Assembly (NCBI GenBank): GCA_014859445.1
Contig: JACUUC010000001.1
Location: 1-64,000 of the forward strand
DNA from: Bacterioplanes sp.
GTDB taxonomy: Bacteria > Pseudomonadota > Gammaproteobacteria > Pseudomonadales > Oceanobacteraceae
Reading direction: 5' to 3'
DNA: 64,000 nucleotides
The number at the start of each line of letters is the position of its first letter. Positions within the stretch are counted from its first letter, which is position 1. Below, piece by piece: positions 1 through 8,809 of this stretch. The notes under the pieces are model-generated. The model was given only the letters and a program-made list of their open reading frames with translations, was not told where the DNA came from and searched no databases. A program made the position numbers and the translations under genes.

Positions 1-567
1 CCACCGTAGAACCACCCGCACTGTCGAAGCTCATGGTGTACGCGTTGACCGTCCATTGCGCGGTATGCGCGGAGCCATTCAGCGGCATGGTGGCAGGCAC
101 CGGTGGATTCCAACCTTCAAAGGTATAACCTATACGAGTTGGCGCGGTCGGCTCGGTGATATTCGTGCCGAAATCTTGTGTGATATCAGCCACCGTAGAA
201 CCACCCGCACTGTCGAAGCTCATGGTGTACGCGTTGACCGTCCATTGCGCGGTATGCGCGGAGCCATTCAGCGGCATGGTGGCAGGCACCGGTGGATTCC
301 AACCTTCAAAGGTATAACCTATACGAGTTGGCGCGGTCGGCTCGGTGATATTCGTGCCGAAATCTTGTGTGATATCAGCCACCGCAGAACCACCCGCACT
401 GTCAAAACTCAGAGTGTATGCATTCACCATCCACTGAGCAGTATGTGTTTGATTGTTTGCAGGCATAATCGCTGGAATGACAGGACTCCAACCAACAAAA
501 CTGTAGCCAGTTTTAGATGGATTAGCAGGCGCTGTAATTTCAGATCCAAGACCTTGTGTAATAGAAC
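1..567 (-). repeat. Tandem 189-bp coding repeat, three units (two identical, one diverged)
   Basis: Units run 1-189, 190-378 and 379-567. By eye the first two are identical base for base, while the third keeps the frame and motif but differs at many positions. The 189-base period equals 63 codons, so unit loss or gain keeps the reading frame. More units may lie beyond the left edge. Confidence 0.9.
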
Positions 568-1126
568 TTACCGAACTACCTCCATCACTATCAAATGTTA
601 ATGTATATTGAGGGACCGTTGAAAACCCTCTAAAGAAGAAGGTTGTTAAGTTCCCACTCGTAATTTGTATAGTCAATGTCTTAAAGCCTGTGTAGACATT
701 TGAGAGTTCAATGCTTTGTACACCGAGGCCGACCGAAAAAGATTCATTTTGAGGTAAAGGGCTGTTTTGGCTATCCACAGCACTTACAGATATGTTTTGT
801 GCCACTCCGCTTTGGTTATTGAAAATTAACTTGTCAATTGAAAGGCTCGTACTTGTTGAGTTAGCACGTATTTCAAATCTGTTTTGGCCTGGAAATGTCG
901 TGTCAGCACTCAAATCACCGTTGGCATTGGTCACACATGATCTCCAATTACCCGTATGTACGGCGTTAACTCTGACATCAGAGTCGGGCGTTGTACTGCA
1001 TGGATTGCTAGCTAAGTTAGGTGCAAAAAAGTAATCTTGAGCATGAATAGACTCAATAGTTAACAAAGCGAACAGAACAACAAGTAAAACCCGCTTCGTT
1101 TCTTTTTTGAAACTTTCATATGGCAT
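1..1126 (-). CDS. Secreted protein with InlB-type (Listeria-Bacteroides) tandem repeats, 3' part missing
   Basis: The frame opens with ATG at 1126 (AGAGGTG ribosome site about 8 bases upstream) and stays open to the left edge, so the C-terminus is outside the window. The first ~27 residues form a signal peptide: basic MPYESFKKETKR, a hydrophobic core VLLVVLFALL, and a likely cut after SIHA. About 140 residues of unrecognised, probably beta-rich sequence follow. Then come repeats of 63 residues with the pattern YTxxFDSxGGSxVxxITQxxG, a GYxFxGW element and HTAQWxVNA, which fits the InlB B-repeat / Flg_new family (TIGR02543/PF09479). Such repeats occur in secreted or surface proteins of bacteria, often ones that touch other cells or matrix. 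The two most distal units seen are identical in DNA. Export is well supported; the actual job is unknown. Confidence 0.82.
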   Translation of the reverse strand, partial: MPYESFKKETKRVLLVVLFALLTIESIHAQDYFFAPNLASNPCSTTPDSDVRVNAVHTGNWRSCVTNANGDLSADTTFPGQNRFEIRANSTSTSLSIDKLIFNNQSGVAQNISVSAVDSQNSPLPQNESFSVGLGVQSIELSNVYTGFKTLTIQITSGNLTTFFFRGFSTVPQYTLTFDSDGGSSVSSITQGLGSEITAPANPSKTGYSFVGWSPVIPAIMPANNQTHTAQWMVNAYTLSFDSAGGSAVADITQDFGTNITEPTAPTRIGYTFEGWNPPVPATMPLNGSAHTAQWTVNAYTMSFDSAGGSTVADITQDFGTNITEPTAPTRIGYTFEGWNPPVPATMPLNGSAHTAQWTVNAYTMSFDSAGGSTV

Positions 1127-1267
1127 TGTAAAACACCTCTTCTTCAGATTTTTTAATCAGGTACAACCAAAGAGTAGGCTAACAATTTATTTGGGCCACA
1201 TACTGAATGTTGCATTTTCTTGCAGTCGCCGAATACCTCGACTAATTTTTGGCGGAATTACACAGAG

Positions 1268-3142
1268 TTAGCGTTGTTTTGGAATCGTTAATAAAAACTC
1301 ACTGCCGTTAGGCAAAGCTTTATAACGAAGCGTGCCGTGATGCAGTTCTGCAACCTGCTGCACCAAATACAACCCCATACCTAATCCGTGAATATCCGTT
1401 CGGCTTGCGTTGGATGCACGGAAAAACTTGTTGAATAGGTTCGCTTGTTCAGAGGCTGGTATGCCGATGCCGTTGTCTCGGACGGTAAAGCATACCGAGT
1501 CGGTTGTGGTGTTCACCGCTAGCAATACTGGGCCACCGTCAGGTGAGTATTTGATGGCGTTGTCGATCAGGTTTAGCAGCGCTAACGACAGCATTTGTCG
1601 GTGAGCGGTCAACGTCACTTCGTCGCCAGTGAGACGATAACTTAGCGAATGTTTGCTGCTGGGCGTTACCAGCTCCATAAGGTCATTGATGAAAACGTCT
1701 AAGTCGATAATTTCTCGATTCTGTTCACTGGCTTGGCTACTGAGCCGGCTTTCTGCTAAGGCGTTGTCGACCAAGTTGTTCAGTCGCGCTAACGCGTTGT
1801 GCGCGCGTGCGAATCTAGGCTGCAAGTCCTTGTTAAGGTCGCTACGAATCTCGATGTTCGTTAAGGCCGAGCTGAGCACGGCAAGTGGTGTTCTGAGTTC
1901 GTGCGCCATCAGGTCTAAAAAGTGCCTGAGCGCTTGAGTGTGTTTGCGCTCTATAAAGGCTTTTTCTTGCAGCTGTTTAAGCTGAATCAGAATCACCAAA
2001 ACAACAAAAGCCACTTGTAAAAAGGAAGAAATGGACCACAAATTGCTGGTCCAAAAATTGGTTGGTAGCGCACCGACGTTGCGCAACACTTGGAAGAATA
2101 TGGCTAAAATACTTGGCAAAAAGGTAATAATCATCAGTGTTGCTGCTTGAGGCTTTACTCGCAACATACTGATAGCACCGAAAAACAATAAGATGAGTAC
2201 AGAAAGGCTGAGCCACATAAAATAAGGCGCAACGAGAGGATATTGACCAGTAAGGCTGGCCGCAATCACAATGCTAGCCAATACCATGTGCAGCACAAGC
2301 CATTTATATAACGTAGGTTTATGGATGTGCAGCTGCAAATACTGATTCATGAACAACGTCAACGCAATCACGACGGAACCACTCGCCAAGCCAATGACAT
2401 CACCAGAAATCTGCGGAAACTCAGGGTAGAAATACAATTGATCAAAGCCGTTAAGCGTTGCATTGAGAATCGCATACACCAACAGATAGACGCTGCTATA
2501 AACAAAAAGGACATCTCGCGTCCAGAAGGCACTCATTAAACTGATCATTAATGCCATGCTCAGCAAACCAAACAAAACACCAAAGAACAACAATTCATTA
2601 GATTCATCAGCCATGTGCTGCTCGATGGTTTTTAACGCTAAATTCGCCGTCAATGCACTGGTGGATTGAATACGAACCAAAAGAAGGTGATCGCCCTGAC
2701 TGAGAGACAATGGGAATACGCTGTACCTGCTCGGTAAAGGGCGCTGCGAAACGGGTACGTGATCTCCCGCTTGCAGCATGTGCACATCGCCAACTGGATT
2801 TTGATGATACACCTCGACCCGATCGAGAAAGCTTGGCTTGATAATCAATCTACGCTGTTGATCTTGCTGCACAACAAGCTTTATCCAAAGCCAAACATCG
2901 TGGTTGCCGTATCCGAAACTGAGCTTGCCTTGGGCTGGGGTCAGTTTGTCTCGCGTTGTCTGTGTAATCAGTTGCTCTGCTTCGATCGTATTGGCTGGGC
3001 TAACCAGATATAACGCATTATTGAGTAGGCCTATGTTAGCGTCCGTTTTCTCAACGACCGTCTGTGCGTGTAATGAGCTAGCGATGCTCAGCATCGTGGC
3101 TATAATGAAAACGGTTTTAACATAAAGCGAAAAATTGATCAT
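1268..3142 (-). CDS. Membrane sensor histidine kinase with 7TMR-DISM input
   Basis: From ATG at 3142 the protein has 624 residues and begins with a signal peptide (MINFSLYVKTVF... cut near SLHAQ). A periplasmic beta-sandwich of the 7TMR-DISMED2 type follows (about residues 30-165), then roughly seven membrane helices (about 180-385). The cytoplasmic part has the H-box MAHELRTPL, an N-box NLIDNAIKYS, and G-boxes DNGIGIP and GLGMGLYL. This is the usual layout of kinases that sense carbohydrate-like or other small periplasmic ligands, though the ligand is unknown. An in-frame ATG at 3217 is possible, but it would put 25 extra residues ahead of the signal peptide. The gene is head to head with the response regulator, its presumed partner; the two start codons overlap. 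Confidence 0.88.
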   Translation of the reverse strand: MINFSLYVKTVFIIATMLSIASSLHAQTVVEKTDANIGLLNNALYLVSPANTIEAEQLITQTTRDKLTPAQGKLSFGYGNHDVWLWIKLVVQQDQQRRLIIKPSFLDRVEVYHQNPVGDVHMLQAGDHVPVSQRPLPSRYSVFPLSLSQGDHLLLVRIQSTSALTANLALKTIEQHMADESNELLFFGVLFGLLSMALMISLMSAFWTRDVLFVYSSVYLLVYAILNATLNGFDQLYFYPEFPQISGDVIGLASGSVVIALTLFMNQYLQLHIHKPTLYKWLVLHMVLASIVIAASLTGQYPLVAPYFMWLSLSVLILLFFGAISMLRVKPQAATLMIITFLPSILAIFFQVLRNVGALPTNFWTSNLWSISSFLQVAFVVLVILIQLKQLQEKAFIERKHTQALRHFLDLMAHELRTPLAVLSSALTNIEIRSDLNKDLQPRFARAHNALARLNNLVDNALAESRLSSQASEQNREIIDLDVFINDLMELVTPSSKHSLSYRLTGDEVTLTAHRQMLSLALLNLIDNAIKYSPDGGPVLLAVNTTTDSVCFTVRDNGIGIPASEQANLFNKFFRASNASRTDIHGLGMGLYLVQQVAELHHGTLRYKALPNGSEFLLTIPKQR

Positions 3143-3818
3143 GGGCATCGCTAACGTATTGATTACTGAAGATAATGTAGATCTGCAAATCGAATTGACC
3201 GATTTCCTTGAATTCAATGGCTATCCCACACAAGCGGTTGATACCTTGGCAAGCATGAACGAAAAGCTCAGTACTGACCAGTTCGATTTTTTGGTCTTGG
3301 ACTTCGGTCTACCTGACGGCGATGGGCTAGCAGCAATACCGTCTATACGTAAACGCTTTGGCCGTTCATTAGGCATTATCGCTCTGACGGCGAGAGGCCA
3401 ACCCAAAGAACGTGTCGCCGGTTTAGAGGCGGGTGCGGACTACTATTTAGTCAAGCCGACGTATTTACCCGAATTAAAAGCAGTGTTAGAACACCTACAA
3501 TCTTATATTGAAAAACCAACCATTGACTGGGTACTCAATCTTTCTCAGCAACAGTTGATGTCACCCAATGGCCAGCTCACAACTCTGACTGGAACCGAAG
3601 TACTGCTACTGCAAATGCTCTCAAAAAGTGATTCTATGGTGGATCGTGAGCAACTGAGTTCAAGTATTTTCCACGTATCCGTTGGTGATACTCGACGATT
3701 AGACACGTTGGTTTGCCGTCTACGCAATAAGGTAGTTAAGAAAACAGGTTTATCGTTACCATTAACAACTTATCGCAATAAAGGCTACCAGCTAGGCGCC
3801 ATGATGATACAAGAATAA
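3141..3818 (+). CDS. OmpR/PhoB-type response regulator
   Basis: 225 residues from ATG at 3141; a TTG two codons earlier is in frame. Residues 1-115 are a receiver with the acidic pair ED in LITEDN, the phospho-acceptor Asp in LVLDFGLPDGDG, a Thr in ALTARG and a Lys in LVKPTY. Residues ~130-220 are a winged helix of the Trans_reg_C family (TGTEVLLLQML, then RLDTLVCRLRNKV and TYRNKGYQLG). It should act as a DNA-binding regulator phosphorylated by the divergent kinase. Its leader must lie inside the kinase coding sequence, because the starts overlap. Targets are not evident; the secreted repeat protein on the far side of the kinase is one candidate by position only. Confidence 0.9.
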   Translation: MGIANVLITEDNVDLQIELTDFLEFNGYPTQAVDTLASMNEKLSTDQFDFLVLDFGLPDGDGLAAIPSIRKRFGRSLGIIALTARGQPKERVAGLEAGADYYLVKPTYLPELKAVLEHLQSYIEKPTIDWVLNLSQQQLMSPNGQLTTLTGTEVLLLQMLSKSDSMVDREQLSSSIFHVSVGDTRRLDTLVCRLRNKVVKKTGLSLPLTTYRNKGYQLGAMMIQE

Positions 3819-3856
3819 GCGAATAGATGGCCCGATCGCGTAGCCAACACACTGTT

Positions 3857-3885
3857 TAAAAAAGGAGGCCGAAGCCTCCTTTTCT
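3857..3885. terminator. Bidirectional rho-independent terminator
   Basis: The stem AAAGGAGGC (3861-3869) pairs with GCCTCCTTT (3874-3882) around a 4-base loop, with A-rich sequence before and T-rich sequence after. It sits between the convergent response regulator and trpB2 genes and can stop both. Confidence 0.85.
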
Positions 3886-3914
3886 TCATTCTGCCATTGT
3901 TAATTCACCATGAA

Positions 3915-5273
3915 TCACGATTTCACTTTCGGTAAACGCGCCAGTGCGGCATCAATTTCCGATTGCGGGTATTCGTAATCTTCCAACTGATGATTCAAAT
4001 ACTTGTCGTACGACACCATATCAAAATGGCCATGCCCTGACAGATTGAAGAATAACGTTTTCGCTTCACCCGACGCTTTGCAGCGCAGCGCTTCATCAAT
4101 ACAAGCACGAATGGCATGATTTGATTCGGGGGCAGGAATGATGCCTTCGCTACGCGCAAACTGCACCCCCGCCTCAAACGTCGCCACCTGCGGCACAGCC
4201 ACCGCTTCAATCAACTTTTCATGGTACATTTGCGATACCAATTGTGAGGCACCATGGTAGCGCAAACCACCGGCATGGATGCCCGGCGGCATGAAATCGT
4301 GCCCCAAGGTGTATTGCAAGGTCATTGGGGTGTGTCCGGCGGTATCGCCGAAATCGTAGGCATAGTGACCTTTGGTTAACGTGGGGCACGAAGTCGGTTC
4401 AACCGCCACCAAACGCACGGCTTTACCACCTGCGGCGGCATCGGCATAAAACGGGAACGCCACACCGCCAAAGTTAGAGCCACCGCCACAAGGGGCAAAG
4501 ATCATATCGGGATAATCACCGACTAACTCAAACTGTTTTTTTGCTTCCAAACCAATGATGGTTTGATGCAGTAGTACGTGGTTCAACACCGAGCCAAGCG
4601 AGTATTTGGTGTCTTCGCGGCTTGCCGCTTCCTCCACCGCTTCGGAAATCGCGATACCCAACGAACCTTGATTGTTCGGATCTTTCGCCAGAATGGCGCG
4701 ACCGGTTTCGGTCAAGTTCGTCGGGCTGGCCAACACTTCACCACCCCACGTTTGCATCATGGAACGACGGAATGGTTTTTGTTCGTAGCTGACTTTCACC
4801 ATATACACGCGTACGTCAATACCAAACATCTGACCCGCCAACGACAAGGAAGAACCCCACTGACCGGCGCCAGTTTCGGTGGTCAGTCGTTTAATACCGG
4901 CCACCTTGTTGTAATACGCCTGCGCAATGGCAGAATTGAGTTTGTGCGAACCCGCGGCACTGATGCCTTCGTATTTGTAATAAATCTTACACGGCGTACC
5001 CAGCGCCGCTTCTAATCGATGCGCACGAAACATGGGCGCCGGACGCCATTGTTGATAAATTTCTCGTACCGGTTCAGGAATATCAATCCAACGCTGCATC
5101 GACATTTCTTGTTCGATGATGTTGTCCGCAAAAATGGCCTGCATGGCCGAGCCATCAATGGGTAAACCGTCGGGTCCACACGGTGGGGCTGGCGGATTTT
5201 TGAGGTCAGCTGCCACGTTGTACCATTGTTTTGGAATCTCAGATTCGGGCAGCAATATTTTTGTTTGTTTCAT
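3915..5273 (-). CDS. TrpB2-type tryptophan synthase beta chain
   Basis: 452 residues from ATG at 5273 (MKQTKILLPESEIP...), which is how this family usually starts; a TTG at 5300 would add nine residues. It is a fold-type II PLP enzyme. The PLP lysine is in AAGSHKLNSA (about residue 111), the TETGAGQWG segment follows, and the phosphate-binding loop is GGGSNFGG. The length and the extended N-terminal segment mark it as TrpB2 rather than the TrpA-dependent TrpB1. TrpB2 condenses indole with serine to make tryptophan and is thought to salvage indole or work alone. No trpA or other trp gene is nearby. It is probably a single-gene unit closed by the terminator at 3857. Confidence 0.88.
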   Translation of the reverse strand: MKQTKILLPESEIPKQWYNVAADLKNPPAPPCGPDGLPIDGSAMQAIFADNIIEQEMSMQRWIDIPEPVREIYQQWRPAPMFRAHRLEAALGTPCKIYYKYEGISAAGSHKLNSAIAQAYYNKVAGIKRLTTETGAGQWGSSLSLAGQMFGIDVRVYMVKVSYEQKPFRRSMMQTWGGEVLASPTNLTETGRAILAKDPNNQGSLGIAISEAVEEAASREDTKYSLGSVLNHVLLHQTIIGLEAKKQFELVGDYPDMIFAPCGGGSNFGGVAFPFYADAAAGGKAVRLVAVEPTSCPTLTKGHYAYDFGDTAGHTPMTLQYTLGHDFMPPGIHAGGLRYHGASQLVSQMYHEKLIEAVAVPQVATFEAGVQFARSEGIIPAPESNHAIRACIDEALRCKASGEAKTLFFNLSGHGHFDMVSYDKYLNHQLEDYEYPQSEIDAALARLPKVKS

Positions 5274-5381
5274 GCGCAGGTCCAAAAAGTATTTACTCAA
5301 TAAACGCGCAAAAATAAACGAAAGGTCAACGAATTGCCATGATTTAACACAACAATCATCGACCTTTTTGGGTAAATTAGG

Positions 5382-5918
5382 CTATTTGATCAGTCGAATC
5401 ATCTGCCGAAACACATCCCCTTCGGCCTTTTGTTGCAGTTCGAATACCGCCATTTCTAACGAGGTCAATTGAGCACCAAGACGATCCATCTTCGCTACGG
5501 CCAGTGCTTTGTTATCCGCCACACGCGAACCGACACAATCGGTCACCAAGTGTACTTCGTACTTTTGCTTCAACAAATCGCACACCGTTTGGTACACGCA
5601 GACGTGGGTTTCTAGTCCGGCCACCAGCCATTGCGTCATTTTTAGCGATTTCACCGCTTGCGCAATGGCTGGCTCTTTCATGCCACTGAAGGTCGTTTTC
5701 ACAAACGCGTCACCCGGGAGCAATTCAGCAATTTCTGGGCGAGTATGACCCAACTTATCGGGAACTTGCTCCATCCAGATAATCGGTAATTCCATCAAGC
5801 TGGCTACTTGAATCAGTACTTTCAAGCGCTCAAATAACGCCGACGCACCATCGATTTGGTCTGATAACGTGCCCTGCACATCCACGATCATTAAACCGGT
5901 TGTTTGTTGACTTAACAT
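5382..5918 (-). CDS. Isochorismatase-family cysteine hydrolase
   Basis: 178 residues from ATG at 5918, which has a GGAG site about 9 bases upstream. An upstream in-frame extension to 5969 looks untranslated. The fold is that of nicotinamidase/isochorismatase enzymes: catalytic Asp in MIVDVQGTL, Lys in AFVKTTFSG, and Cys in LETHVCVYQTV, in the expected order and spacing. Short members like this one (YcaC-like) are often of unknown substrate. It is read in the same direction as trpB2 but is separated from it by about 110 bases. Confidence 0.82.
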   Translation of the reverse strand: MLSQQTTGLMIVDVQGTLSDQIDGASALFERLKVLIQVASLMELPIIWMEQVPDKLGHTRPEIAELLPGDAFVKTTFSGMKEPAIAQAVKSLKMTQWLVAGLETHVCVYQTVCDLLKQKYEVHLVTDCVGSRVADNKALAVAKMDRLGAQLTSLEMAVFELQQKAEGDVFRQMIRLIK

Positions 5919-6008
5919 AACCACTCCACGCCTCAATAAGAACCAACACCATAGCCTACCTGTTTGCACAAACCAATACGCTACGACGTTGGCCGAATAG
6001 CCGGAGAC

Positions 6009-6380
6009 TCAGTGATCACTCGATGTCAGTAAGCTTAATAACTGTTCTATCGCATCACCCGATAAGCGATTCAATAACAAACTCTCGGTACTGGCCGATA
6101 ATGACCACTGCTGGTTCCAGCCGCCATGGCAACCGTACATAATCAAGGTGCTGTTATGATGAGCAAAATCCAAACACTGGTTGGTTTGCTCATTCTGTAG
6201 GGTGCCATTGTCATTCCAGCGCCAATATTGCCGGGTTTTCTGACGATCACACGCAACCGCAGCAATTAGACCAAATACGCCTAGCGACCAATCAAAGCGC
6301 ATAACCGTATAAGACAACGAATAATGGCGGTTATCTGCAACATATCCATGTAGAATACGCGCATTATTTAGCGCACTCAT
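6009..6380 (-). CDS. Short protein with a ricin B-type (QxW) lectin-like segment
   Basis: 123 residues from ATG at 6380; the frame could extend to 6425. Residues ~60-100 resemble one beta-trefoil lobe of ricin B lectins: YWRWNDNGTLQN, then QCLDF, then YGCHGGWNQQWSL with the QxW signature. The N-terminal half has a hydrophobic stretch (WSLGVFGLIAAVAC) but no clear signal peptide. A full ricin B domain has three lobes (about 120 residues), so this is either a very diverged trefoil or a single lobe. It is divergent from the DUF6172 gene with only ~30 bases between starts. Sugar binding is an inference from the motif. Confidence 0.6.
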   Translation of the reverse strand: MSALNNARILHGYVADNRHYSLSYTVMRFDWSLGVFGLIAAVACDRQKTRQYWRWNDNGTLQNEQTNQCLDFAHHNSTLIMYGCHGGWNQQWSLSASTESLLLNRLSGDAIEQLLSLLTSSDH

Positions 6381-6412
6381 GTTCACTCTGCGTGCTGACC
6401 CGTAGGAATTGT

Positions 6413-6718
6413 ATGAAAAAGACATTTACACTGACACACCCTAAGCTTAATACGGCCCGCTTGGTCGATGCCATGAAACATGAAATTAAGAAATACTTTG
6501 CCAGAGAACGCCGGAAGGCGTTACCAGCGGGTATGGATTACTGGACATTCGACTGCCGTTTTGGTGCATCGGAAGAAGTAGCCGAACATATTTTCCCGTC
6601 CGAATTTAATCAACATATAGATGCTGCGGTAGCGCAAGAACTGCCGAGTTTCTATGTCGAAATCCTCGCCCGAGCGTGCAAGCATAAGCCACGTAACCAC
6701 GATGCCACTGCAGACTGA
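6413..6718 (+). CDS. DUF6172 family protein
   Basis: 101 residues. ATG at 6413 is preceded by TAGGA. The sequence MKKTFTLTHPK...RLVDAMKHEIKKY...RRKALPAGMDYWTFDC matches what I recall of the DUF6172 family, small soluble proteins of unknown function found in proteobacteria. It is basic, has no membrane segment, and ends in a charged tail (ACKHKPRNHDATAD). It lies 45 bases ahead of the helicase gene and may be transcribed with it. Confidence 0.75.
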   Translation: MKKTFTLTHPKLNTARLVDAMKHEIKKYFARERRKALPAGMDYWTFDCRFGASEEVAEHIFPSEFNQHIDAAVAQELPSFYVEILARACKHKPRNHDATAD

Positions 6719-6763
6719 CTTTCGTCTGACTGATAACTGTCGCTGGGCGACAGAGGAACTCTG

Positions 6764-8104
6764 ATGCACTTTTCATCGTTAGATTTAGCGCCCGATTTAT
6801 ATCGTGCGCTTGTCGATTATGGCTATCGTGACATGACGCCGGTGCAAATGCAGGCCATTGTGCCTGCTCGCCGAGGTAAAGACATACAGGTCACGGCACA
6901 AACCGGTACGGGTAAAACCGCTGCCTTCGCGATTCCTATCTTACAGCGCATGCTGGATAACCCAAAAAGCACCATTGAGCGCCGACCACGCGCCTTGATT
7001 CTTACACCGACCCGAGAATTAGCCGAACAGCTGGCCGATGCCATTAGCGCGTATGCGCGGTATTTACCTCTGCGGGTCACCGCATTATACGGCGGCGCCA
7101 AACTCAGCGGTCAGGCGAATAAGCTAAACGCTGGTGTTGATATCGTCATCAGCACACCAGGCCGTTTACTCGAACACATGGCACTTGGCAATGTCACCTT
7201 GCGTGACGTGGAATTTGTTGTGTTGGATGAAGCCGACCGTATGCTGGATATGGGCTTTAGCGCCGATGTATTAAAGTTATTGAACATGACAGCCGCCAAA
7301 CGCCAAACCATGTTGTTTTCTGCCACCACCTCTCCGGCGGTCAATGAGCTGTCTCATAAGATTTTGCACAATCATGAACAAATCCGAGTGGCAAGAGCAA
7401 ACAGTACGGCAGACACGATTAGCCACGTTGTCTACCCAGTGGAGGAAGGTCGAAAAGTTGAGTTGTTTACACAACTGTTAGCCGAACAAAACTGGTTTCA
7501 GGTGTTGGTATTTACCAGCACGAAAGAACAAGCTGAACGCTTACTGGCTGAATTACAAAAAACGAAAGTGAACGCAGCCGTGTGCCATGGTGATAAAAAT
7601 CAAGGCGCTCGCCGCCGCGCGATTGCTGATTTTAAATCCGCCAAGTTGCAAGTGCTGATCGCCACCGAAGTGGCTGCCCGTGGTTTGGATATGCGCGGCT
7701 TAAATCTGGTGGTTAATTTTAACCTACCCTACTTACCTGAAGATTATGTGCATCGTATTGGCCGCACTGGTCGAGCCGGGGCAAAAGGTCATGCGATTTC
7801 GTTTGTCAGTCGAGAAGAAGAGCAATCGTTGGAACGCATTCAAAAGCTGATCGGGACGAATATAAAGCGAATCAATAAACGCGGCTTTGAAGTCAGCAAT
7901 CGCGATATTCTGGTTAAGCGTATCTCTCGCAAAGTGTTATCGAACCGCGCCAATAAAGCCACTGAAACCTCGATTGACCTGAGACGTTCGGGTAGCTCCA
8001 AACCGAAACGATCGACCAAAACGAACAGCATAGCTCAGTCTACGGGCAAGGGCCGTGCACAGGGACGCACTGGCGTGAAAAGCAAATCCAATCGCAGCAA
8101 ATAG
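6764..8104 (+). CDS. rhlE: DEAD-box ATP-dependent RNA helicase, RhlE-like
   Basis: 446 residues with a GAGG ribosome site. The helicase motifs are in order: Q-motif region MTPVQMQAI, Walker A AQTGTGKT (Lys ~51), PTRELA, the DEAD box VLDEADRMLDMGF (~155), SAT, and in the second lobe VATEVAARGLDM-like ATEVAARGLD and HRIGRTGRAG. The last ~70 residues are rich in Arg, Lys and Ser, a basic tail typical of RhlE proteins that bind RNA. The expected role is RNA unwinding in ribosome assembly or mRNA turnover, in the cytoplasm. RhlE versus another DEAD-box subgroup is judged from the short N-terminus and the motif wording. Confidence 0.88.
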   Translation: MHFSSLDLAPDLYRALVDYGYRDMTPVQMQAIVPARRGKDIQVTAQTGTGKTAAFAIPILQRMLDNPKSTIERRPRALILTPTRELAEQLADAISAYARYLPLRVTALYGGAKLSGQANKLNAGVDIVISTPGRLLEHMALGNVTLRDVEFVVLDEADRMLDMGFSADVLKLLNMTAAKRQTMLFSATTSPAVNELSHKILHNHEQIRVARANSTADTISHVVYPVEEGRKVELFTQLLAEQNWFQVLVFTSTKEQAERLLAELQKTKVNAAVCHGDKNQGARRRAIADFKSAKLQVLIATEVAARGLDMRGLNLVVNFNLPYLPEDYVHRIGRTGRAGAKGHAISFVSREEEQSLERIQKLIGTNIKRINKRGFEVSNRDILVKRISRKVLSNRANKATETSIDLRRSGSSKPKRSTKTNSIAQSTGKGRAQGRTGVKSKSNRSK

Positions 8105-8115
8105 CCTTTTCTCCA

Positions 8116-8763
8116 TCACTCGATTGCAGCCACCCACTCGCACGGTTTACGAATAAAGCAACCGTGCTGAGTGTGCTGCGCAAACCCGCACACCGCACGA
8201 GCAATGGCATCACCGGTCATCGGTCGCAATGTCGGCAACCAAGTTGCTGGTAAACGCAACAGAATACGGGCGGATACCGTTTCGGCCAATCGTTTATCCG
8301 CTCGCTGCCCCATGATAATGGGCGGATGAATAATCAGCACGCGTTCAAATGCCAATGCGCGAACGCCACGTTCGGCTTCGCCTTTCGCACGAAGATACAA
8401 CAATGGTGATGTTGCATTGGCACCAGGCGAAGAAATCAAAATGCACTGCGAGGCTCCGGCTTGTTTTGCCCAGCGTGCCACGGCAAGCGGGTAATCAACA
8501 TCCACTCGCCAAAACTGCTCACGCGAACCGGCTTGTTTTTTCGTGGTACCAAGCGCACAAAACACGTCATCAATGGGCTCAATTGGTATGGCATCGATAC
8601 CTTCAAAATCCACGATACGAACCGTCAATTTGGGGTGCGAAAAAGCGAGCGGTCGACGCACCCACACAATCACTCGTTGATAAGCGTCGTGCTCACAAAG
8701 CTGTGTCACCAAAGCACGCCCCACGACACCTGTCGCACCCACAATCAAGGCTGTTTTTGTCAT
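8116..8763 (-). CDS. NAD(P)-binding Rossmann protein, HTATIP2/TIP30-like
   Basis: 215 residues beginning MTKTALIVGATGVVGRALV, a Rossmann fold with the GxxGxxG dinucleotide loop in the atypical short-chain dehydrogenase style. CALGTTKKQAGS and the later LISSPGAN/YLRAKGEAE (a YxxxK-like pair) are typical of the HTATIP2-like subgroup often annotated as NAD(P)H-binding oxidoreductase. The substrate is unknown. It converges with the helicase gene, the stops being ~11 bases apart, and no terminator is evident between them. Confidence 0.78.
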   Translation of the reverse strand: MTKTALIVGATGVVGRALVTQLCEHDAYQRVIVWVRRPLAFSHPKLTVRIVDFEGIDAIPIEPIDDVFCALGTTKKQAGSREQFWRVDVDYPLAVARWAKQAGASQCILISSPGANATSPLLYLRAKGEAERGVRALAFERVLIIHPPIIMGQRADKRLAETVSARILLRLPATWLPTLRPMTGDAIARAVCGFAQHTQHGCFIRKPCEWVAAIE

Positions 8764-8809
8764 TTTACGTCCTAAATTAACGCGCTATCGTGCTGAGCAC
8801 TCAACGGGG

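Noticed and set aside
1-567. Possible CRISPR-like array
   Set aside because: The period is 189 bases with no short repeat and variable spacer; it is an in-frame coding repeat.
56-601. Open frame on the plus strand across the tandem repeats
   Set aside because: It is the complement of the secreted repeat protein; its repeated sequence is just the repeats read backwards, and it has no ribosome site or recognisable family.
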